From: Ganoderma boninense
Lineage: Eukaryota; Basidiomycota; Agaricomycetes; Polyporales; Polyporaceae
Assembly (NCBI GenBank): GCA_002900995.3
Contig: CM035309.1
Span: forward strand, 1,928,389 to 1,992,388
DNA length: 64,000 bases
Direction: 5' to 3'
Shown: positions 1 through 11,513 of the stretch, piece after piece
How positions within the stretch are numbered: the stretch's first letter is position 1
Layout: each line of letters begins with the position of its first letter
Made by a program: the position numbers and the translations under genes
Notes under the pieces: generated by a model
What the model saw: only the letters and a program-made list of their open reading frames with translations
Databases searched by the model: none
What the model was told of the DNA's origin: nothing

Positions 1-960
1 ATTGCGACCGCAGAGCGAAAGGATGGATGAGTCGATGGGATGATTCGGCAACCACTGCTCGAAATACCCTCTCGTGAAGGTGCGTCGATCGAGGGGAACG
101 TATTGGAAGGTGATGGGAACGAGGTTCGAGATCGGGTTCGGTCGTTGCGTGGGTTGTGCGCCGCCAGTGAGTGGTGAACCACCACCAAGAATGGACAAAG
201 GAGTGGGCTGGTTCTTCTGGGACGTGACCATTTGAGGGAGCTGAGGGGTACTATAGTAGAAAAGCGTTAATTGACCAACGGACTACCATGCTCAAGAGCA
301 CTCACATGATTTCCATGTCGTTCGGGAAAGTGCCAATGGCAGCATGCGGAGGGTACAAGTACTGCATAATCTTCTGCAATCCCTGTCGCCGCTCCATCAG
401 CTCCTTCTGCACCTCACTGACTTCCTGAGCGATGCTCTCCGGGGGAAAGTTGTTGCTCAAGGCCAGTAGCTGGAGGTCTTTGATGCGAGTCTCCCCAACC
501 AAGATCTCGATCTTGAACTGGTTCGCCTTCGCCTGTAGCTCAGCCAATGTAGGCCTACGGTCCAGACGCTGAGACTCGATGAAAGTCAGGGTGAGAATAC
601 GCTGCAATAGACATATAAAGGGAAGTGACAAGGAAGAGGGGCGACTGCCACGACGGGGAGGTTCAACCCACCTGCTGATCAAACTGACCGCCGCTCGCCT
701 GTTGAGACTCGGGTTGAGACTGAGATTGCAAGGGATCGGACTGGCTACTGATGACGAAATTATTGGGGAGCATGTTGAAGGAGCCGGAAGGGTAGGGCAG
801 ACGAGACGATGGGCAGGAGATGAGCGTGAGATGGAGAGGGCAGTGGTGGTGGGAGGGAAAAGCGAGAGAGAGTCCGGAGAAGCATAGAACTCATGGTCGA
901 TACAAGGTTCATAACCGACGTCCTCAGGACCACCATGTTGATGGACACGAGCACGGCCAA
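1..960 (-). CDS. 3' part of an unidentified protein, cut by the window edge
   Basis: Three coding segments can be followed on the minus strand: an exon ending at 672, an exon 601..306 and an exon from 250 running off the window. The introns between them (671..602 and 305..251) have GT...AG ends and the frame is kept across both. The protein begins Gln/Ser-rich, has a charged helical stretch with coiled-coil character (around ELQAKANQFKIEILVGETRI), then a Pro/Gly-rich linker, then a segment containing RRTFTRGYFEQWLPNHPID. The last segment faintly resembles the start of an ARID domain as in SWI1-type chromatin remodelling subunits, but this is a guess from pattern only. The 5' end is unresolved. 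A GTAAGT donor at about 974..969 suggests another upstream exon, followed by a long intron ending near 725. I do not assign a function. Confidence 0.5.
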
Positions 961-1307
961 GCGTGGCTACTTACCGCCACAGACTGAATCCTACCTCTCC
1001 TTGGGCGCTTCCACCGTGCCACCGCTCGAGGCGCCTCCAGATCTGATCGATACCCTCCGTCGCTCGCGGTGGCGCCGCGGGCCGCGAAAGTACTATTACA
1101 TACTTGACTAAATTTCTCACATTTCTGCCTTCATCGTTGCAGCGTCTTTGGACATCGACCTTCCACACCGTCGCTGCCTGTTCCGACCACTGCTGTTGTT
1201 AAGTGCATCTCCCTCGCCTGGCATTGTATGATCCTGAACAGACGCATGCAGATGACGGCGGTCCCAAGAACATAATATCATAAAATCAATCGACTCCACC
1301 CCCCTCA

Positions 1308-2294
1308 TTAGCATGCCCGCGCAACCACTTTGCGTACCCACGCGCCAATCGCGCGATTCGTCTCTTCCGCGGCCTCAAAGTGTGGCGCATGCCCAACCCC
1401 CTCGAGCATGCACACCTCCACGTCCGCATACACCCTCCCAAGCAACTCGCGCATTCCCTCCCAGTTGCGATGCTGGTCCTCTGTCCCCTGCACGACGAGA
1501 ACGGGCACGTCCCGCGCCCGCTGCTCCCACTCCGCGGAGGCGTCTTGCGTGCGCTCGATGCTGTGAATGCGCGCCTCGCGCCTCTGCGAAACGAACGCGC
1601 CCATCCACTGCAGCTTCGTGCCGTAGGGCTGAGGCTGCGCGGTGCAGCTGTCGACAAACATGGACGGCGCAGCAGCCATGTCTTCTGCGCTCTCGGAGGT
1701 GCTCATGGCGATGATCGGCTGCAGGGAGGCCTTGGTGGTGGCAGCTATGTAGTGCAGGTGCGGCATGCCGCCGCCGCAGTAGATAATGCCGGAGAGGGCG
1801 GCTGGCCCATAGGCATTGAGGACGTCCGCTGCTACTACGCCTTGGGAGAAAGGGGTTCAGGGAAGAGGAGAGGATATAAGAGGCGGGAGAACGAACCTCC
1901 GAGGCTCCTGAGGACCGGGAGAGACGTCGGTGAGTTAAGTCTAAGAAGTCCGCACGTCTCACGACACTCACCAACCGACCAGGAAAGGTTTGTCTACACC
2001 ATATGCATCGCATACAGTCTTGAAGTCCTCTGCATATCGAAGAGACTTGTATGCCTCGGCTTCGAGAGGTTGTCCGCTCCGGCTGTGTCCACGCATCTCA
2101 TACCGAATCAGATGGAAGTTCTCGAGCAGCCTTTCGTCCGCGAATTGCTTGTCGAATCCAAGCGCACTACATGAGAGGCCGTGGATGAAGACGAGGGCTG
2201 GTTTAGATGGATTGCCAGTAGATTCTGCCCAGATCTTGGTGCCGTCGACCGACGTGAGCATTTGCTCTCCGGAAAGTGGGTCGTCGACTGGCAT
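1308..2294 (-). CDS. alpha/beta hydrolase fold protein, paralogue 1
   Basis: Four coding blocks, complement(1308..1840, 1897..1907, 1972..2294), sum to 867 nt (288 aa). The second block is an 11-nt microexon. The protein is a serine hydrolase of the alpha/beta hydrolase (fold-1) superfamily; its substrate cannot be told from sequence. Visible features are the oxyanion-hole region VFIHGLS (about residue 36 on), the nucleophile elbow G-W-S-L-G-G with Ser109 built across two splice junctions, the acid in VVQGTED (Asp233) and the catalytic His in GVGHAPHFE (about 262). There is no signal peptide, so it is probably cytosolic. A TATA-like motif lies about 55 bp upstream of the ATG. It is clearly paralogous to the hydrolase at 6338-7456, with the same intron at the same phase before the catalytic Ser, which points to tandem duplication. 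Confident about fold and exon structure, not about substrate. Confidence 0.9.
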
Positions 2295-2349
2295 GGTGTG
2301 TAGTGGAGTGAAGGGGTGCTGTGGAGCACGAGAGCTTAGAAAGCCTCGG

Positions 2350-2358
2350 TTTATAAAG
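2350..2358 (-). promoter_or_regulatory. TATA-like box of hydrolase paralogue 1
   Basis: The minus strand reads CTTTATAAA about 55 bp upstream of the ATG at 2294. Distance and sequence fit a fungal TATA element; no expression evidence is available. Confidence 0.4.
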
Positions 2359-4239
2359 AGTCCTAAGGCTAATATGTATAGTCATTCACCGGTCCTTCGG
2401 ACAGACTTTGTGTCTCACGCGAACTCAATAAACCAAGCGGTGTTAGAGGAGGCGTAAGCGGGCAGGGCGCTAGCTGTGATGAAGCTGTGATAAGGCTATT
2501 TCTTGTTGTAAACGTGGCTGTTTTCTTGGAGGCCGTCATGAACGAGATTAACGATCCTCATTGTTGTTTGGATATCACTATTAACTTCAAACTGACTTCA
2601 AACTGTACTTTGAACCTCCAAATCTCCTGAGGTAAGCCACAATTAGCCGAGGAGTGCAAACTGTCCAGTTTTGCATGAGGGCCATACGCCACAAGGAGGC
2701 ATAAACCTTTATGTAAGGGACTGCACTTGACGTTCAACGAATTTGAAGCACAGATCAAAGTCAGGGATGGGAGGGGACAGCCGAAAATTCAGTTCGTCCG
2801 AGCGTGCCATAATATCCGAAGGACCGTGAATGATGAATGACTGTAACCACTCACCGTTCGGGACGGTGACTCCTAGATGTCCATTGATATTAACCTACCA
2901 ACACAAGGCATGATCTTAAGGCCAAGACAACGTCGGTGTCCTGGAAGATGCAAATCCACGACTCGGCGGCCATGTTAGTCAAGCTGGTTGGTACCCATGT
3001 GCTAACGCTTAATTTTTGGGTGTTTGAGCCCGCCAAAAAAGGAGTTCTGTGCAAGAAGCATTGATGCTAGTCCGGGGTCCCCATGCACTGCAGTCTTCTG
3101 GAACGCCGGCGGCCGCCCCGATGAAGTCTGAGCAAGTGGGTTAGACTGGCTTTTAGAAAGAATGCATAGGCTACTAGTAGACTGTACCTTAACGAGACTA
3201 ACATTTGAGAGGGTGCTCAGTGTGTACATAAAATATTTTGCGCCAATGTTCTGTACGGTTGACAGTCCATGGTTGAGCGCGACATTGAACGGTGCAGCTT
3301 AAGGCAGGTTTTTGTTTCGGATCATTGCATAGGGCCAGTCCGGGCGGCAGGTAGTGTTGCATCTATTCGATGGGGGGGCTGCAGAGAGAACTGTGAGTAC
3401 GGTGAATCTCCCTGCTCCGAAGAAATAAAAAGCGGGCTGCGGCGGAGATAGCACGGTAGCCAACGGGTGTAAGTCGGCGTCGGCTTGAGAGCCAGAGACA
3501 AGGTCGGCGTGTGGACGATCAGCCTGACGCATTGGGTCACTTGCACGTGGCAGTGACTTCTCCGGAGTTCCCACGTCTGGGAAGACTGCCGTCCGTGGCT
3601 TCCAGTTGTGCTCTCCTGCGATTTGCCTCGGGTCCTGCTGCCAACTCTCCCGCTCTCTGCGAACTTGTCCATAAACAGTATGCCTCACTCTCCGTGATTG
3701 TCTTCATCTACGAGTCCTTCGAACGCACGCGCATCAAGACTCCGCCTGGAAGGCATTCTAGGTCCCCAGCTCGAGACTCGGAGGGTGAATGTAGCATGAA
3801 GACATGGCTAATGGATGTTGTTATTGTTGAGCCATTTGACACAACAGTTTCCTGTCGTGAGGGCAGGGCTGGCCCTTCTCCTGACCAAGTGCGCTGGTCT
3901 CCCCGAAGATGTGCTGGATGAAGACCTGCAATTAGTGAATTGTAGCAACTTCGCATCTTGGGTTTTGATTCTTCTTCATCAGGTGAGCGAAAATTGGCCG
4001 AGTCCTGCATCGATGCTGTTGAATAGTCCTTGTCCAAACCACATCGATGTCATCGTGTTTTATGGTCCCGCGTGGACTCTTCTGCCTCGTCTACTTGAGA
4101 CGCTACATCTCGGCCGGAGCAGCGCGATGTAATGGGTAGTCCAAGGTACGCTCTGCCATCTGCTCTGCACTTTCACTTTGCCATGGACTTGCTTGAGGAC
4201 CACGGCAGTGCTTCCGTCTAGGACGTTTTTCGATCAACG
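2359..4239. other. intergenic stretch without a recognisable gene
   Basis: I found only short ORFs with no family resemblance and no pairs of good splice sites joining them. It separates hydrolase paralogue 1 from repeat copy A. Confidence 0.5.
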
Positions 4240-5770
4240 TACGACTTGATCTGAGGTAGGGAACGACAGCGGTCTATGGACAGCCATCGCCCACACACTC
4301 CCCCAGACCAAGTTGTATCGTGCACCCGCTCCAGGATTTTCATCCAATTTGAGCTATTTTCTGCGACGTCGCCATCTGTCCTGCAAGGATTTCCCCGAAA
4401 CAGACGGAACCAGTCTACCGCGGGTGTAGTAGGACGTGATTGACGGTACAATGTACGGTCCGTCCATACTACCCCTCTGGTTATCGGAGGCTTGTTCGAA
4501 GATCGTCGCTCGTTTGGGGGAATATTCTTTAACATGATGTGGTGACCACTTGGTCTCGTAGTGGGTTTCAGCTGGAATAGTGCCGCGGGTGCCCTTGAGA
4601 ATGTTCGCCCGATTGGGGCTATACTCTTCGGCGTCGCTCCTGGCACGATTGTCTTGAAACACAACGCGTCCCAGCCGGAGTAGTATGACCCATGATGGGC
4701 GGTACAAGTACGGTCAGCCATACTACTCCGTGCTTCGACCGTGCCGTGGACGCGCTTGAGGAGTGTAGCCCGGTTGGGGCATTACTGTTCGACGTCGTGA
4801 TCGTCGGGCTGGCCGTCGTTTTGCCTCACGACAGGTCTTAGCACTCGGGTCGGGCATAGCGACGGTACACGGAGTACGATCGGCCGCAACCCTCATTTCC
4901 TCGACGCCATCGTGGACGCACTTGTGGATGTTCGCCCGGTTGGGGCTGTACTCTTCGGCGTCGCGGCGATGGCCCTCTTTCGAGTCCTTGTGGTCGCATT
5001 GTGGCACGACGAGTCTCAGCCGGGGTAGGGCATTATGACGGTACAAGTACGGTCGTCCACACTCCCCCGTGCTTCGACTCAGTCGTGGACGCGCTTGAGG
5101 ATCGTCGCCCGTTTGGGGCTGTACTCTTCGGCGTCACGCACAGCCATACGTTTCGCGTACGGCTCGCGCCCAGATTTCGAACCCGTCTGGCCTGCACGGG
5201 CCCCACCCATCACTCATGACGATGTCGGAGTAGGACGACGTACCAAGGAAGCCTGGAATGTAGATGCTGTTGTACTCGTGGTCCATAACGTCGTCGAGGT
5301 CGGTGTGGTCGGTGGGGGCTAACCACAGACGCCCAGGAAATTGTGGCGGGACGACGTTGTTCGATGTGCGGGCTGTGGCGACGGCGTTGTCGACGTGCCA
5401 TGTGTTGGAAAATGTTGGATAGAGGCGTCGGTCATGGCGTGGAGGCCAGAGTGCGGCGGTGGTTGAGCTTGGGACGAGGCTGCCAACCACCGTCAACCAC
5501 TGTGGCGCTGTCCGTGAAGATGATCGGTGAGAGCTTCGGGGGTAGCGGCTGACCTGGAAGCCGGATGGGGGGATGAGGTCGCATACACTGAGCAAGGTGG
5601 GAAGTATGGGAGAGGAGAAGGTGGGTGGAGGAATCAGAGACGAGGGCGCGGGCTTTTGTACTGCGACGCAGTTCAGACTCCGAAGCAACGACTTGCCGAA
5701 TTGGGTGTTCCAAGCCCTGCCTCATTTCATTTCTATTGTTCCTCACAAGATCGCGATTTCATCTGACATG
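4240..5770 (-). repeat. dispersed repeat copy A (inverted relative to copy B at 36.6-38.1 kb)
   Basis: Read on the minus strand, this segment matches 36560-38130 along its length. The left part (about 5770-5200) includes a 63-codon open frame beginning MARRQRRRHSPHIEQ whose translation is identical in both copies. The right part (about 5150-4240) is an array of related units. Each has a palindromic core of the form GAC(C/G)GTAC-NN-GTAC(C/G)GTC, seen at about 5038-5055, 4861-4881, 4698-4715 and 4442-4460, next to a conserved block containing CCCCAACCGGGCGA. Around the 4698 core, 12-nt arms 4676-4687 and 4719-4730 form a perfect inverted repeat. The long frames look degenerate and differ in reading frame between copies. 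Near 5650-5770 a frame with QFRLRSNDLPNW is reminiscent of transposase N-termini, too weakly to assign. It is probably a non-autonomous mobile element or its remnant, lying between the two duplicated hydrolases. Confidence 0.75.
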
Positions 5771-6337
5771 CAGCTAACTCGTGTATCCTTGTGAGCCCGT
5801 CGGGCCCAGTTGGAGTCGTGCCGCTCATCGCCTCGCATCGCCTCTCAACCGCTTCCCCTATCCCTCTCAAATACGCTGCTCATGTGGCTGCGTAAACTCT
5901 GATTCAAGAAAGTCGAGGTGGACCAAGACGACGATGATGCAGCCGCCGCTGTGGTCTAGGGAAATAAAACCGCGGTCGCCACAATTCTTCCATCCACCGA
6001 CGAGCGTTAACGCGTTATCCGCGGTACGCGTCGAGCACGGGACCTGTGACGATGGTGGAAGGGTTGTCACACTTTCAGACCGTAGCGTCCAAATCCGCGG
6101 CCGACGCCTCATTCCAAGGCATTCACTTAGACTCAAACTCAACACGAACCTAACATCCTTCTTGGAACCAATTCATTTTTATACGTGCCTTGCCAACAGC
6201 GGCGACAGCAGTATGGGATGATGTGAGTACTTATTGAACGTCATAAATAACCTGACCTGGCGACCCTGGCACCCCGATATAGCCCTCGACGGGGTGTTGA
6301 AGCTTAAAGCTTTGCCCCAGCATGTCCTCCCCATATC
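5771..6337. other. intergenic stretch, nothing recognised
   Basis: No supported gene. One plus-strand ORF at 5781-6221 has no recognisable features and is flanked by no plausible splice partners. Confidence 0.45.
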
Positions 6338-7456
6338 CTACAACTTGGCAAGCTGCCACGACTGTCAGACAAGCAGGCATATCGGATAGGCCGATGAAGC
6401 GATACCCAAGCACACGGAAACCGTCAGTCCCATCCAGTACCGGACGTGGAACATCCAGGAGAGAAGACCCACCTTTCCGCTGCCCTGATATCGGCCCACG
6501 ACGCGCTTCGCCCACTCGCCGATGCACCTGTTCGTCTCCGCCGCGTTCTCGAAGTGCGGCGAGTGCCCAACGCCGTCCATGAGCGTCACCGCGACGTCGT
6601 CGTATATCCGCCGCGCGATCCCGATCATGTTCTCGTACAGGCAGTGCACGTCCTCCTTGCCCTGCACGATCAGCACCGGCACGCGCCGCGCGGTCGCCTC
6701 CCACACCGTGTGGTCCTGCGTGCGCCGGATGCTCCAATATCGCGCGGCGCGCGGCTGCATGATGAAGCCGCCCATCCAGAGCAGCTTCACGTCGAACGGG
6801 AGAGGCTGTTTTACGCACGAATCGACGAAGGCTTCCGCCCCGGTGCTCATGTCGTCGGAGGTGAGCGAGGAGATGATCGGCCAGAGCTCGTCCATCAAAG
6901 GATGCTTGCATGGGGGGTGGTAGTGCAGCGCAAGGATAGACCCTCCGACATAGACGATGCCCGAAATGTAGTCGGCGCCATACGCGGTGACTACGTCGAC
7001 GGCGATGCATCCACCGAGGCTCCTGCGAAATCAAAAGACGAAGGGTTCAATATTAATATGACGTACGTCGAGCCCATTCCCCGGAGCTAGAGCGTTCACT
7101 AGCACTCACCAACCGACCATGAACGGCCGCACCAAGCCAAACGCGTCGCACACCGTCTTGAAGTCCTCCGCGATCCGCGCCGACGCGTAGTCTTCCTCCT
7201 CCACGGGTTTCCCGCTCCGGCCGTGCCCGCGCATCTCGTACCGCACAATGTGGAAGTTTCTCTGGAGGTCCACGTCCGCAAACTGCTTGTCCCACCCGAG
7301 CGCGGTGCACGAGAGCCCGTGGATGAACACGATGGGAGGCTTCGACGCGTCGCCCGAGGACTCGGCCCAGAGCCGCGTGCCGTCGGGCGAGGTCAGCATC
7401 CGGACCCGCGACGGGTACGATGCTGATGAAGTTTGCAAGGCAGACTCGGAGGCCAT
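6338..7456 (-). CDS. alpha/beta hydrolase fold protein, paralogue 2
   Basis: Proposed exons complement(6338..6361, 6473..7022, 7110..7456) give 921 nt (306 aa). The start at 7456 (MASESALQ) is preferred over an in-frame ATG at 7600 because a TATA-like element (7601-7612) abuts the latter. Family hallmarks are VFIHGLS, the nucleophile elbow G-W-S-L-G-G formed across the first intron, the acid in IVQGKED and the His in GVGHSPHFE. It is similar throughout to the hydrolase at 1308-2294 and shares the intron before the catalytic Ser, but lacks the second intron that creates the 11-nt microexon there. The C-terminus is less certain. Splicing 6472..6362 ends the protein in SWQLAKL, whereas reading through the donor would add about 30 residues. 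Substrate unknown; probably cytosolic. Confidence 0.85.
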
Positions 7457-7600
7457 CACGAAGGTCGGGTGGATTCGCGTTCGAGGTTGAGTCCGAGTTG
7501 TGGGCGTCGGCGGCGCGGTGCGGGTGCGGATCTGCGGGCTGCGAGTGCTCTCGTGAGTCGTCGGGCGCGGGGACGCTGTCCGTTTCGCGTTGCCGTTCAA

Positions 7601-7612
7601 GCTTATTTATGC
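7601..7612 (-). promoter_or_regulatory. TATA-like box of hydrolase paralogue 2
   Basis: The minus strand reads GCATAAATAAGC about 145 bp before the chosen ATG at 7456. Its position argues against the longer in-frame start at 7600. Confidence 0.35.
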
Positions 7613-8681
7613 TTCCCCTCGACAGCAGCGTTATCTTCCTCCACCCAATTGCAAGCAGCGGCCACAATCAGCCCTGCCAGAAGGACACTGGGCGGCCGCG
7701 CAGCGCACGCTCAGGGAGAGGCTTACCCATTCTCCGAAGCCTGCGAGCCCTGGCGCCCTGGCGCCGTCCCGTACGCGGGGGCTCTGCCGGTGCGCGTCCA
7801 ATGGCGAGAGCGGGAACTCAATGCCCACGAAGCGCGCACAGAATGCAATATATTGCACGAAGCGCGTGGTTCTGCCTTGGCTCCTGCTTCCGTTTGGTGG
7901 CCGGCGTGGGAGGGGGCGTCGAGATGAGTGGCCGGCATTGGCTGGGCGTGCGGGGAGGCCTGGAAAGGCCGGACAGGACGCGGGTCCCCGTTCGTTCTCG
8001 TTGGGAAGAAGGACGCAGCCTCGCTTCGCAATAGCAGGCGCGAGCCGTCACTGGACACTGCAATTTACACCAGAAGAGATCATCGGAATGTGGGTGCCAG
8101 CCACGGCAGCGGGCGCGGTTTGCTCGTCGCATGGGGGTGTTTGTCCAGTGGCGCTGTGGGGGCCAGGGACCTAGACAAGGGACCTGCTAGAAGTACTGCA
8201 CTTACGAGAACGTCGAACCGAGCGGGACCCGTGCATCCCGCATTCATCTAGATTCATCTACCCGGCCTCCGCGGGTTTCCCGAACACCCCGCATTTGTGG
8301 GCCGTGTGTTGCCGTGCGATTTCTTGTCCCTTCCTCAGGTCCAGTCTTTCCGTATATTTCCTTCAGCTCAGTAAGTAATTTACTCGTGATTCCGATTGTG
8401 TAGATGTGTATCGATTGGACGCGTACTGTATACTCGTATGCAGGAGCTTGAACGACATGTGCGTAGACAGTAGTCCGAGTGGAAACGAGACGAGACGTAG
8501 TAAGCTAGAGAATGCTTCGACTATGAGCGAGATGAAAGTACAGCGATAGATAGGAGATTCCGGGTGGTGTATCATTCATTAGTACTGGGACTAGAAGTCG
8601 AACGATGAGACAAGCGAAAGATGCTACCTCTGCATCGGCACCCACTTCTCCCCCTGCCAGCAACCGCATCACCCCACACGC
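7613..8681. other. intergenic stretch, nothing recognised
   Basis: Several GC-rich overlapping ORFs occur on both strands, typical of chance frames in GC-rich DNA. None has recognisable domains. Confidence 0.45.
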
Positions 8682-11513
8682 TCAGCGGAGAGCCTGCCCC
8701 CGCAACTCCACGACGACGTTCGCGGTCATCAGCAGCACGTACGCGATTATGAGCACAACGCCCCACTTCCGCGGCAGGAAGTACCCGTTCAAGGGCACGA
8801 ACACGAGCGTCACGAGGAGGAGCGCAAGCAGGCCGGCGCCGGTGATTACGAGCGACGGCGAGAAGTAGAGCGGGTACGGAGTGCCCGTCTGGCGGACGAT
8901 GTACGAGCCCGAGATGCCAACGCCGAGCAGGATGTTGAGCATCGGCCCGCCGAAGCACGCGGAGAAGCCCATGATGGGCGCGAAGACGGCGACGGACATG
9001 TTCGCGACGAGGTCCGCGAGGGAGTTGCCCATAGCGAAGATGGTGATGCCGATGATGGCGTCCGAGAGCCCGAAAAGGAAGCCGAAGGTCTATAGGCGGA
9101 GGAACGTCATGGTCAGTGTCATGGTCATGTCCGTGCGCCGTCATGGGGGAAAGACGAGGACGGATTGGCGGAGCAGACAAGGTTGTGCCGCGTGCTCGTG
9201 GTGCATGCGGGGAAGTGGCGAAAAGGATAGGCATATGAAGGGGGGAAGGTGTCGGGAGCAGACGCACCTGCAGAACCTTGACCACTTCGTCGGCGATCGC
9301 CATAATCCAAACCACCGCGACGACGAAGCCCATCGCACACCGCGCGAGCTGGGCAGCGGGCGAATGGCCCTTGTTCGCAAACACGAGGACGAGGATCGCA
9401 ACGGTGAGCCCTGTGACGCCAGTGGCCAGCAATAGCCAGCCCTCGTGCTCCACCCCATCTGCATACAGTCGCATATGGTAAGCACACGCCGCGCTGGTGG
9501 TACCATAGACCACAGGTGGGAACATCGGGAAATTGGTCACACGCACCGAGCAAGACGGCAGCGCAGAACAGCGGGCCAAGACAGCACTGAACGGCCATAA
9601 GCCACTTGTCGAACTTCAACTCGTGCATCTCCTCCTCGACCTCCTCTTCCGCGATCAGCGCGCGCTCGACGCCCTCCTCCTCGAAGTCAACCAAAGGGCT
9701 CACGCTAGACCCTCCCAGAGAGTGTCTCTTCTCTGACGCATCCGGGTTCTCGTATGAGGTCACAACGACAGGAAGCGTCAGCGTTAGCGCCAGAACCGCG
9801 GGCGCGGCGAGCACGGCGGCGATCTTGCCCAGGAAGGGCCTGCTCCAGAACTCGTGCAAGGTAGGGAAGAGGATATGCCCGACGTGCGCGATAAATCGGA
9901 AGACGCGCTGCCCGCGAGAGAGCGACACCTCCACGTACGTCTGGGACTCGCTGTCCGATTCGGCCGAGGAGACCGGTGATGCGGGTGTGTGCGAGATGGA
10001 TGGGATAGGTGTATGCCCATAACCTTCGTGCAGCGAGTCGCCGAAGGCGGTTTCGACGATTTGGGGTGGGGGCGGTCGCTCATCCAGTGGTACTCCCAAT
10101 GCCGCTTCCCAAGGGTCTCGCTCTAAGTGCAAGATCGAGATAGGCGAGCGACTGGGCGTGCGTGAACCAGACTGCAGACTGTGTCGGTGGCGACGATACG
10201 AATATGGCGTCAGAGGACTCTCGAAGCGTGATAGGGAGGCGGACGCGGCATCGCGCTGGAGCGAGGACACCACACGCCTGAATTCCAGCGCACCGACCAG
10301 GGAGAAGGACGGCATGTGCTGAGAGGCGGTGACGAAGGCGAGAGGGAGCGTGTCCGAGGACGCCTTGAGACGTCGGTTTGAATCCCGAGCGTTGGTGGGT
10401 TAGGATGAGATATCGCACGCGCACGCTCGTACGGAGAGGGGACCTGCAGGTTGTTCGAAGACGCGGACGGGGAGAAGGAACCTATTGGGCAAAGGATAGT
10501 CTGCGATATTATTCAGACGCAATGAACCAGCGAGACTCACGCATCGTCTAAAAACGGCTCCTCGTCGTGATATGGTTCTTCCTCGGCATACTCATCGCGC
10601 ATAAGAGCCTCGTACTGTTTTCGCTTCTCTTGACGCTTTCTCCACCAGCTACCAACAACGACGACAGTGACATACACGGCGTAAAGCACAACCATGGAAG
10701 CGGCCTCCCATGCCTCAAGTTTGCTGTCCCAGAGGACGAACAGGAGTAGAGTGACCGCGACGGTGAAGAAACCGACATCGCGCAAGAAGGGGCCACGCAC
10801 GACCTTGAAAGGCTTGATGATGCACATGGAACCGACTACGCATGATGTAATGAAGGCAGCGGCGCCGAGCAACTCTCCGATGGCAAGCCCACCAGAGTTT
10901 GTGCGCATGGCGGAGAATGTTGCGAACATGTCCGGGGAGCCATTGCCGAATGCAAGGAAGGTGACGCCTGCAACGTTCTCATCAAGTCCGAGCAGGTGCG
11001 AGATGGTTCCCAGGTTTGGACAAAAGAAGTCTGAGGCAGAAATTCCGAGGGTGGAGAAGAGGAAGATGAGCCAGACGGTGTATGCTGTGAAGAGGAGTGG
11101 GCGAGACTTTGTGGGGGCGCAGAAGTAGTCCTCAAGGTAGCCAATGGAAAGGAAGGTGCGCTCCATGTCGCAGACTTCCTTGACGTGGGCGCATTGTTGG
11201 TCGTGGGGGATGGAGAGTGGACGACATTGCTACGAAGAGGGCGGGGTTGTTGAGCTTGGAGGTAGGGCAGATCGAGATGGACGGCAAGGCAGAAGGAGGC
11301 GAGACAGAATAGACGCACCTCGTTGGCCGTTACGTGGAAAGGCGAAGGGTGATCTACGTCAGAGAAGCCTCGCTTGAGCAGGCCCGAGGCAAGGGAGGGT
11401 CGCGTGCCGCCGACATGGCTGTATCGTGATTGTGACCAGAGGATGCAGTTGAGGACAAGGAGGGCGACAAAGACAAATTTGGGTGTGCCGGCCCACATGA
11501 CGGTCGATGGCAA
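8682..11513 (-). CDS. NCLX/CCX-type sodium(cation)/calcium exchanger
   Basis: Six exons, complement(8682..9089, 9268..9458, 9547..10363, 10433..10481, 10541..11229, 11319..11513), sum to 2349 nt (782 aa). The protein belongs to the Ca/cation antiporter superfamily, nearest the NCLX (SLC8B1)/CCX branch. It has two halves of several membrane segments. The first holds the alpha-1 repeat NVAGVTFLAFGNGSPD (about residues 150-165), the second the alpha-2 repeat GNSLADLVAN (about 667). They are joined by a long hydrophilic Ser/Pro/Glu-rich loop. A Cys-containing motif QCRPLS...QQCAHVKEVC precedes the first domain, as in this family. It should move Ca2+ against Na+, Li+ or H+ across an organelle membrane. 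NCLX is mitochondrial in animals, while fungal relatives have been placed in other compartments. The 49-nt exon 4 boundary was chosen because it keeps frame; its GTACGA donor is the weakest. It is divergently paired with the gene at 12062. Confidence 0.87.

Noticed and set aside
5210..5401. 63-codon basic frame identical in the two repeat copies as a conserved small protein
   Set aside because: An overlapping frame on the same DNA is just as open, so frame identity reflects recent common origin of the DNA. I saw no sign of selection on the protein.
9125..10315. Continuous 396-codon reading of the exchanger through its intron
   Set aside because: After LL the translation loses similarity until the next exon. 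A GTGCGT...GCAG intron (9546-9459) restores the conserved DGVEHEGW segment.
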